From positions 1 through 44,920 of the IMG/VR virus record IMGVR_UViG_3300046314_000847: DNA of 44,920 nucleotides, one strand, 5' to 3'. Each line of letters opens with the position of its first letter. The first letter of the stretch is position 1. A model generated the notes under the pieces. The model saw only the letters and a list, made by a program, of their open reading frames with translations, ran no database searches and was not told the origin of the DNA. The position numbers and the translations under genes are program-made. Source of the DNA: a virus. Of the stretch, positions 39,682-44,920 are shown piece by piece.

Positions 39682-40694
39682 AAATCCCAACCACTCACAT
39701 TAGTCGCCATGTTATAAGAAGTAACACTACTCTCGAAAAAGTTAGTTTTGGAACTCGCCTCTTTAGAAACGTCAGCAATATTCTCTAAATGTTTATAAGG
39801 ATTCTCGCAATCTGTATCGTACATGGCATTTAATCCTATTGCTTTTAATCGCATATTAGCTAAGTAACGAGTATAATTTTTACTCGAATTTTCAGTAATA
39901 CCTAAGACTTCATTCCCTATAATATGAGCTGACCATGTTATCTCTTGTTGTACCGTACTTTCACACAAAGTGTAAATCGATTCTTCATCTATTTTATTTT
40001 GCTGTAAACTTTCTTCTAAAATCTTTTGGTACAATCTCACATGATTTAACTCATCCCGGTGTATTAATTTAATCATGTCCGCTGTATTACACATTAAACT
40101 TCTTACCGCTAAGTTATAGAAAAACATAAATCCGTTATAAAAATAAATCCCTTCTAAAAAGTAATTAGCAACTAACGATAAAATAAAATCATTATCTGAA
40201 TTAGTATTTATGAAATTTTGATAATAATTGGCGATCGCCTCACAACGTTTTGCTAAAACCTGATCCTTCCTCCAATAATTGTAAAGATAATTTCTTTTCT
40301 CTACGGGAATTATTGTTTCGATTAAATATTGATAACTAGCAGAGTGCATAGCTTCTTGAGACGCTTGTTCAAGTAAACATAATCTTATCTCAGGTGCGGT
40401 GATTTTACCAACTAGAAAAGGGATGTTTGCTGTTTGAATTGAATCTAAAAAAATTAAGTAACTTAAAATTCCGTCATAAGCTGTCCGTTCTTGAATGCTT
40501 AACTCATTATAAGAATTTATATCCCCCACAACATCTACTTTTTGTGGCAACCAAAAGTTCGCCCTCATTTGGTTATATAATTGAATACCCCATAAATATT
40601 TAACATTATTCAAATTATTTATATTGGTACTATTCCCATTAAAAATACTGCGATCTTTAATCTCGTCACTGCCTAAAGCATTAAATATTTTCAT
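39678..40694 (-). CDS. nrdB: class I ribonucleotide reductase, beta subunit
   Basis: 338 residues. All diiron ligands of class Ia are present in order: D84 ('FLDSIQT'), E114 and H117 ('QEAMHSASY'), E181 ('FLEGIYF'), E215 and H218 ('HRDELNHVRLY'), plus the radical tyrosine Y121. This is an intact radical-generating subunit that feeds electrons to the alpha subunit for dNTP synthesis. No nrdA is in this window; it may lie outside or be the host's. It raises the nucleotide supply for phage replication and is a common cyanophage auxiliary gene. Confidence 0.93.
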   Translation of the reverse strand: MKIFNALGSDEIKDRSIFNGNSTNINNLNNVKYLWGIQLYNQMRANFWLPQKVDVVGDINSYNELSIQERTAYDGILSYLIFLDSIQTANIPFLVGKITAPEIRLCLLEQASQEAMHSASYQYLIETIIPVEKRNYLYNYWRKDQVLAKRCEAIANYYQNFINTNSDNDFILSLVANYFLEGIYFYNGFMFFYNLAVRSLMCNTADMIKLIHRDELNHVRLYQKILEESLQQNKIDEESIYTLCESTVQQEITWSAHIIGNEVLGITENSSKNYTRYLANMRLKAIGLNAMYDTDCENPYKHLENIADVSKEASSKTNFFESSVTSYNMATNVSGWDF

Positions 40695-40777
40695 TTGTTT
40701 TGACTGTATCGTTTTCTCTATTTTAACATTTTTGTCTTATTTTTGCTTACAATTAAACTACATTTACTTTTCTTACT

Positions 40778-41647
40778 ATGAATAAAATTTTTCATGCCGA
40801 CTGTTTTGATATTCTAAAAACTATTCCTGACAATTCAGTTGATGCCGTTATTACTGATCCACCTTATGGTTATCTCAAACACAAATTAGACTGTCCTTTC
40901 GATGCTCAATTATTGTTTAGCGAATGTTTTAGAGTATTAAAAGATACAGGTTTTTTATTATTCTTTGGTCGTGGTGTGCCGTTATCAAAATGGAATATAA
41001 TATGTGATGATTTGGGTTTTATTTTCAAGGAGGAGTTGATTTGGTATAAAAAGAATTTATCTAATCCTTGTCATCCAGTAGGTAGGTTACATGAATTAGC
41101 TAGTCTATTTGGCAAAAAAAAAAGTAAACTGAATAGAATTTATATTGATAAATTAGAGTTTGATGAAGCTATAAATCCCAACGGGATCGTTTTTGACTAT
41201 AAACGAATCCTAGCGGGGATAAAAAATATAAAATCTTATGAAGATTTTATATTTTGGACAAGAAAAAAGATCAATAGAGAAGAAAAGCATAAAATAATGG
41301 GACAGTGTAAGAAGGGGCTTGACGTAGCCTTTTCTACTTATCAGATTCATCAGAGAGGCTGTTTATTCAAAAGTATTATGCCAGTAAATAGAGAGCATTA
41401 TCACTTCCAACACCCTACACAAAAACCAGTCAAACTCTTTAAACAATTAATTGAATTAACAACAAAAGAGGGTGATTTAATACTTGATCCTTTCGCTGGT
41501 AGTTTTACTACTTCACTAGCCTGTTTAGAATTAAATCGCAAATACACTTGTATTGAAAAGGATAAAGAATATTACGAAGTTGGCAAAAATAGAATAGCTA
41601 AATGGCATGAAGAAAATAATCAAAAAGATTTGTTTACGGGTAATTAA
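40778..41647 (+). CDS. beta-class DNA methyltransferase with altered SAM motif
   Basis: 289 residues. 'VITDPPYGYLKHKLDCPFDA' has the catalytic DPPY; the SAM motif I reads 'DPFAGSFTTSLACLELNR' where the paralogue at 32080-32952 has 'DPFAGSGTTAIACLELNR'. The Gly-to-Phe change sits in the nucleotide-binding loop (FxGxG), so activity may be reduced or lost. The protein is otherwise complete, in the beta motif order (IV before I). It begins the third methyltransferase-leader-antirepressor cassette. Confidence 0.85.
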   Translation: MNKIFHADCFDILKTIPDNSVDAVITDPPYGYLKHKLDCPFDAQLLFSECFRVLKDTGFLLFFGRGVPLSKWNIICDDLGFIFKEELIWYKKNLSNPCHPVGRLHELASLFGKKKSKLNRIYIDKLEFDEAINPNGIVFDYKRILAGIKNIKSYEDFIFWTRKKINREEKHKIMGQCKKGLDVAFSTYQIHQRGCLFKSIMPVNREHYHFQHPTQKPVKLFKQLIELTTKEGDLILDPFAGSFTTSLACLELNRKYTCIEKDKEYYEVGKNRIAKWHEENNQKDLFTGN

Positions 41648-41670
41648 AATTAAGTAAAACCTTAAAAAAT

Positions 41671-41692
41671 AGCTTAAAAATGTTACAATAAA
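41671..41692 (+). promoter_or_regulatory. extended -10 promoter of leader C
   Basis: AGCTTAAAAATGTTACAATA at 41671-41690 contains TGTTACAAT (41681-41689), nearly identical to the blocks before leaders A and E. Confidence 0.6.
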
Positions 41693-41797
41693 AAAAGGAA
41701 AGTAAAGACTAGAAAAGCAATCCACAACGTAAATTATGAATTGCTTTATATCATCTAGTGAATCCTAAACCATTTAAATAAACTAGGAGATATATTC
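41693..41797 (+). ncRNA. structured 5' leader C of Rha-like gene
   Basis: P1 ACTAGA 41708-41713 with TCTAGT 41754-41759; P2 AGCAA 41716-41720 with TTGCT 41741-41745; P3 CACAA 41723-41727 with TTATG 41734-41738 (one mismatch). TCCTA 41763-41767 pairs with TAGGA 41784-41788 in the Shine-Dalgarno. Same architecture as A, B, D and E. Confidence 0.75.
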
Positions 41798-42577
41798 ATG
41801 GTAACAGATTTATTGAAAATTGAAAAGTTAAACGATCAAAATGTTGTTGATTCAAGATTGATTGCGTCGGAGTTGGGTATTCAACATAAAAATTTACTTG
41901 AAACAATCAAAAAGCATCAAGACAAGCTAGAAGGTAAGTTTGGGGTTATTACGTTTGAAACGTATAAACCCTCTGAAAGTAGCCAGGGTGGTCGCCCTGA
42001 GAAATTTGCATGGTTAAATGAAAATCAAGCAACTACCTTGATGACATTTTCAAGAAATACTGACCGAGTTGTGGAATTAAAATTAGCTTTAGTTGATTCA
42101 TTTTCTAAAGCCAAAAGAATAATCAAAGAAGTTATACCCCAACAAAGTGAAACTATCCAAATCTTGACACTACAAAATGAAAATCTCAAATTAGAGAATA
42201 GTAATTTAAGATTAAAAACTAATTATCTTAACCGCACCGAAGCCATCGTTTCCTTACATGGAATCCAAACCTTTGCTTTTCTAGTTGGCGATCCCGAAGC
42301 AGTAGTTGAAGTAATCGAAAAAGTAACTGAAACTATCGTTTGTAAAGGGAGTAGTAATGTTAGCTTTGAGGGTAAATCAACGGCACAATTAGCCAAAGAA
42401 TTAGGATTTAAAACTGGTGTTCAATTAGAAAAATGGTTGAAACAATATAATCTCCAGCATCTAGTCTGTCAAGGTTTAAGAGCAGTACAAGCTGATTATA
42501 TCCTTACTGAAAATGTGAGAGTGATCAGAGAAGCCTACTTTCAAAATAAAAATAGACAACGAGTTCTCGGCGAATAA
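41798..42577 (+). CDS. Rha-family phage regulatory protein
   Basis: 259 residues. Residues 1-110 ('VVDSRLIASELGIQHKNLLE', 'GGRPEKFAWLNENQATTLMT', 'FSRNTDRVVELKLALVDSFS') are the Rha domain, including the characteristic (R/K)pe-x-x-Ltn-xQ-a-l-l segment and the R-NT helix. A coiled coil (about 125-145) leads to a C-terminal domain with 'LAKELGFKTGVQLEKWLKQY'. Rha proteins influence lysogeny and host-integration-factor-dependent growth. The start is fixed by leader C. It is the third member of the cassette series. Confidence 0.8.
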   Translation: MVTDLLKIEKLNDQNVVDSRLIASELGIQHKNLLETIKKHQDKLEGKFGVITFETYKPSESSQGGRPEKFAWLNENQATTLMTFSRNTDRVVELKLALVDSFSKAKRIIKEVIPQQSETIQILTLQNENLKLENSNLRLKTNYLNRTEAIVSLHGIQTFAFLVGDPEAVVEVIEKVTETIVCKGSSNVSFEGKSTAQLAKELGFKTGVQLEKWLKQYNLQHLVCQGLRAVQADYILTENVRVIREAYFQNKNRQRVLGE

Positions 42578-42598
42578 TTTAATCTGAATAATCTTTTT

Positions 42599-42626
42599 AG
42601 CCTTCCATGAGGGGAAGGCTTTTTTA
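42599..42626 (+). terminator. intrinsic terminator after Rha gene
   Basis: AGCCTTCC (42599-42606) pairs with GGAAGGCT (42613-42620) around a 6-nt loop, followed by TTTTTT. Confidence 0.85.
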
Positions 42627-42800
42627 TGTTTACGATTTACGGCAATAAATTTCACCTAATTTTATCCACTCACCTACCAACAATCATTGATTGAAAAGAT
42701 TGTTTCTTTTCTAACATTTTTTTTACTCCTAACTTTAATTAATTTCATTTTAGATCATCAATTCCTAATCATTAATTTTACCCTCTTCGGTTCTTTTCAA

Positions 42801-43061
42801 GTACGATTAATCTTTTACTTACTTCATTCGCCTTGTTTAGCTAAATAATCAGCAATACAGAGAATAATTAGTTATTTGTTTAATGGCTTCTTTTCTTAAA
42901 CGGGAAAAGAAAAAATAATTTTTCTGCATAATTAACTTGATCTTTATTTTTTTAATTATGAGTTTATTGATCTTAATTATGTATATCGAGTTCCTGTTAA
43001 CAGGTAACCTAATATCAGGTAACCTGTTAACAGGAACTCGTCAATTGGCTTTTCTCTATCG
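42801..43061 (+). repeat. large interspersed repeat R3 with iterons, upstream of hemB
   Basis: About 261 bp shared with R1 and R2. Three 12-bp semi-palindromes start at 42993, 43008 and 43023 (15-bp spacing), the outer two being CCTGTTAACAGG. The array is itself flanked by CGAGTT/AACTCG, so it can form a larger hairpin. It has one iteron fewer than R1. hemB starts 109 bp downstream. Confidence 0.8.
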
Positions 43062-43169
43062 TAATTGTGTTTACTATAGTTAAAACTATATAGTCAAAAA
43101 AGTAACAAAAGTTAGTAATTAAAAAAGCGTAAAAAGAATAAAATTTGAAAGAAAAGAATAAATAAAAAA

Positions 43170-44150
43170 ATGTTTCCAATAAATAGAGCTAGAAGATTGC
43201 GTAAAAATCTTCAAATAAGATCGATGCTTTCAGAAAATGTCTTAACAGTTAAAGATTTAATTTATCCCTTGTTTGTAGTCACAGGACACGCAATAAAGAA
43301 TGAAATCAAATCAATGCCTAATATTTATCAATTATCGGTAGATCAGATAGTTGAAGAAGCAAAAGACATTTACGATTTAGGAATACCAGCGATAATCTTA
43401 TTTGGTATACCAGAAAGTAAAGATTTAGTAGCGACAGGGGCATGGCATGATTGTGGTATTGTGCAGAAAGCTACCAGTGCAGTTAAAGAAGCCGTACCTA
43501 ATCTAATCGTTATTAATGACACTTGTCTTTGTGAATATACCAGTCATGGACATTGTGGTTTATTAGATGCAAAAGATTTAACAGGCACTGTATTAAACGA
43601 TCCTACTTTAGAAATATTAAAGAAAACAGCCATATCTCAAGCTAAGGCTGGGGCTGATATTATTGCACCTTCAGGTATGATGGACGGTTTCGTTAAAGTA
43701 ATTCGTGAAGGTTTAGATGATAATGGGTTTCAAGATATACCCATAATGGCTTATAGTGCCAAATATGCCTCCAATTATTACAGCCCTTTTAGAGATGCTT
43801 CAGATGGTACACCACAATATGGCGATCGCCAATCTTATCAAATGGACATCGCTAACTCAAGGGAAGCTATAAAAGAAGTTGAGTTAGATGTTTCTGAGGG
43901 TGCAGATATAGTAATGGTCAAACCAGCGTTATCTTATATGGACATCATTTGGCAAGTTAAACAGATGACTAATTTACCCGTAGCGGTTTATAACGTATCG
44001 GGGGAATATTCAATGATCAAAGCGGCGGCATTAAATGGTTGGATAGATGAGAAAAAAGTAACTTTAGAAACCATGTTAAGTTTTAAACGAGCGGGTGCGG
44101 ATTTAATCTTGACCTATCACGCTAAAGATGTTGCTAATTTGTTGAGATAA
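43170..44150 (+). CDS. hemB: delta-aminolevulinic acid dehydratase (porphobilinogen synthase)
   Basis: 326 residues, the normal full length. Catalytic lysines are K198 ('[17 protein letters not shown]') and K251 ('[10 protein letters not shown]'); the zinc cysteines are C119, C121 and C129 ('[14 protein letters not shown]'). The N-terminus '[20 protein letters not shown]' and the substrate segments are intact. It condenses two 5-aminolevulinate molecules to porphobilinogen, the second common step of haem, chlorophyll and bilin synthesis. It lies between phage elements (R3 and leader D). Cytosolic. Strong Shine-Dalgarno not evident. Confidence 0.95.
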   Translation: MFPINRARRLRKNLQIRSMLSENVLTVKDLIYPLFVVTGHAIKNEIKSMPNIYQLSVDQIVEEAKDIYDLGIPAIILFGIPESKDLVATGAWHDCGIVQKATSAVKEAVPNLIVINDTCLCEYTSHGHCGLLDAKDLTGTVLNDPTLEILKKTAISQAKAGADIIAPSGMMDGFVKVIREGLDDNGFQDIPIMAYSAKYASNYYSPFRDASDGTPQYGDRQSYQMDIANSREAIKEVELDVSEGADIVMVKPALSYMDIIWQVKQMTNLPVAVYNVSGEYSMIKAAALNGWIDEKKVTLETMLSFKRAGADLILTYHAKDVANLLR

Positions 44151-44155
44151 AAAAA

Positions 44156-44187
44156 GTCACATTTAATCGCCATGAATTAAATGTGAC
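44156..44187 (+). terminator. intrinsic terminator after hemB
   Basis: GTCACATTTAAT (44156-44167) pairs with ATTAAATGTGAC (44176-44187) around an 8-nt loop; an A-rich tract precedes and AAAAAC follows. Confidence 0.8.
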
Positions 44188-44295
44188 AAAAACTACTGTA
44201 AATCTTCTCATAAATGAGTATATTTTTATATTAACAGATGATCTTTGTTTATGGTAAATTAATTCTCAATAAAACTGTCATTTTTAGCTTAAATC

Positions 44296-44404
44296 TGTTA
44301 TCATAAATAAAGATACGAGAAAAGCAACTCACGACTTGACATTGTGAATTGCTTATATAACATCTCGCATCTCCTAAAAACTTTTAACCACCATAGGAGA
44401 CTAT
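44296..44404 (+). ncRNA. structured 5' leader D of KilA-N gene, with promoter
   Basis: -10 TGTTATCAT at 44296-44304. P1 CGAGA 44316-44320 with TCTCG 44363-44367; P2 AGCAA 44323-44327 with TTGCT 44349-44353; CT/AA internal loop; P3 CACGA 44330-44334 with TTGTG 44342-44346. TCTCCTA 44370-44376 pairs over 7 bp with TAGGAGA 44394-44400, the Shine-Dalgarno, 5 nt from the ATG. This is the strongest anti-Shine-Dalgarno stem of the family. Confidence 0.8.
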
Positions 44405-44920
44405 ATGATTCTAGCATACAAAGATCAAGAAATTCAGCAACGGGATAAAGATAATTTTGTTAACTTAACTCAAATGGCAAAAGCTAACGGAGTAAGAACG
44501 GCTGACTGGTTGGAGACAAAATCAGCTAAAGAATACCTAGAAGCCTTACAGCAGTCCATTAGTGCCAATATTAATGCGGGGAATGGAACTAATGATAAAT
44601 TGATTGTAGTTATGGGTTTTGGGATTGAAAAAGCCACATGGGCTCATCCATTAGTGTCATTAAGATTTGAACAATGGATAAAAGAAAAAAATAGAAGAGT
44701 AAAATCAGTTTTGGGGGATATATATATCCTTGTTGACAATGGAAATAACGCTTACAAAATTGGATTTACTACTAATTTAAAAGAAAGAGAGAAGCAACAT
44801 AAAACGAGTAATCCTTTTCTGGAATTGATTGAATTTTACCCGTTACAGAAAATAGAGAATGAACAAATTTTGCATGAGAAGTTAAGGAAATATCAAATAA
44901 AAGGAACTACTGAATGGTAT
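44405..44920 (+). CDS. KilA-N domain protein with T5orf172-like C-terminus (partial)
   Basis: 172 residues to the window end. 'DNFVNLTQMAKANGVRTADW' and 'YLEALQQSISANINAG' followed by 'KATWAHPLVSLRFEQWIKEK' form a KilA-N DNA-binding domain. Then 'GDIYILVDNGNNAYKIGFTT' with 'NLKEREKQHK' and 'HEKLRKYQIKGTTEWY' fit the T5orf172/GIY-YIG-like nuclease domain. Regulators combining these domains are known in phages and large DNA viruses. Start fixed by leader D. Confidence 0.8.
   Translation, partial: MILAYKDQEIQQRDKDNFVNLTQMAKANGVRTADWLETKSAKEYLEALQQSISANINAGNGTNDKLIVVMGFGIEKATWAHPLVSLRFEQWIKEKNRRVKSVLGDIYILVDNGNNAYKIGFTTNLKEREKQHKTSNPFLELIEFYPLQKIENEQILHEKLRKYQIKGTTEWY

Noticed and set aside
40778-42577. 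Restriction-modification system
   Set aside because: No restriction endonuclease is recognisable beside any of the methyltransferases; they are followed by antirepressor genes.
42801-43061. Insertion sequence
   Set aside because: R repeats have no transposase frame, no terminal inverted repeats that I can see and no clear target duplications.

Overview
This is an AT-rich, gene-dense window from a tailed bacteriophage (or phage-plasmid/prophage) of a cyanobacterium. Phage origin rests on a capsid/cement/scaffold block, a siphovirus tail-tip module, GH24 lysozyme, primase, helicase, Gp157-like protein, PhoH-like ATPase, many antirepressor-type proteins and a tRNA gene. A cyanobacterial host is suggested by nine exact GCGATCGC (HIP1) octamers and by a decayed copy of a small gene resembling a cyanobacterial family (DUF3288-like). 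No integrase, terminase, portal, tape measure or DNA polymerase is recognisable here, so the genome continues beyond both ends.

Layout. 1-1.9 kb: virion structural genes (+). 2.0-8.8 kb: accessory and early genes, including an AntA/MSV199-like protein, a head-completion-like protein, a SWIM protein, a small repressor-like pair, a NACHT C-terminal fragment and a methyltransferase in two frames. 8.9-12.7 kb: decayed host-like gene, large repeat R1, lysozyme, N6-methylase-like gene, XRE regulator, pentapeptide protein. 12.7-15.4 kb (-): capsid block. 16.1-25.0 kb (+): tail-tip module in the order of the Rhodobacter gene transfer agent (DUF2460-DUF2163 fusion, NlpC/P60 peptidase, J-like hub with fibre repeats). 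25.0-31.0 kb (-): replication block (helicase, Gp157-like, primase, small unknowns, regulators). 31.1-33.4 kb (-): antirepressor, methyltransferase pseudogene, repeat R2. 33.5-39.7 kb: DUF2213 protease, DUF262 protein, PAPS-reductase-like enzyme, DUF1828 protein, PhoH, tRNA(CAT), subtilase, membrane protein. 39.7-44.9 kb: class I ribonucleotide reductase beta subunit, methyltransferase, Rha-like protein, repeat R3, a complete hemB, and a truncated KilA-N gene.

The most striking feature is a family of five related 5' leaders (A 2035-2137, B 7985-8093, E 31927-32046 on the minus strand, C 41690-41797, D 44305-44404). Each folds into a nested helix that keeps its shape while the sequence changes (covarying stems), followed by a hairpin that pairs a CCTA box with the TAGG of the Shine-Dalgarno sequence. 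The five leaders precede five proteins with different N-terminal domains (AntA/MSV199, Bro-N, DinD/P22AR-like, Rha, KilA-N). I know of no described RNA element of this form. It looks like a shared translational switch for the phage's antirepressor set.

Three of these leaders sit directly behind a beta-class DNA methyltransferase gene, and each of those three methyltransferases carries a different lesion (frameshift at A8; in-frame TAA; altered SAM-binding motif). Three roughly 270-bp repeats (R1-R3), each with 12-bp semi-palindromes at exact 15-bp spacing, lie near the same cassettes and just upstream of lysozyme, methyltransferase and hemB. Other points worth attention are the full-length hemB as a probable auxiliary metabolic gene, the NACHT fragment whose two frames join exactly at a T_TTA_AAG slippery heptamer, a DUF2213 protease separated from its scaffold, and an exact 69-bp tandem repeat in a tail-end gene.
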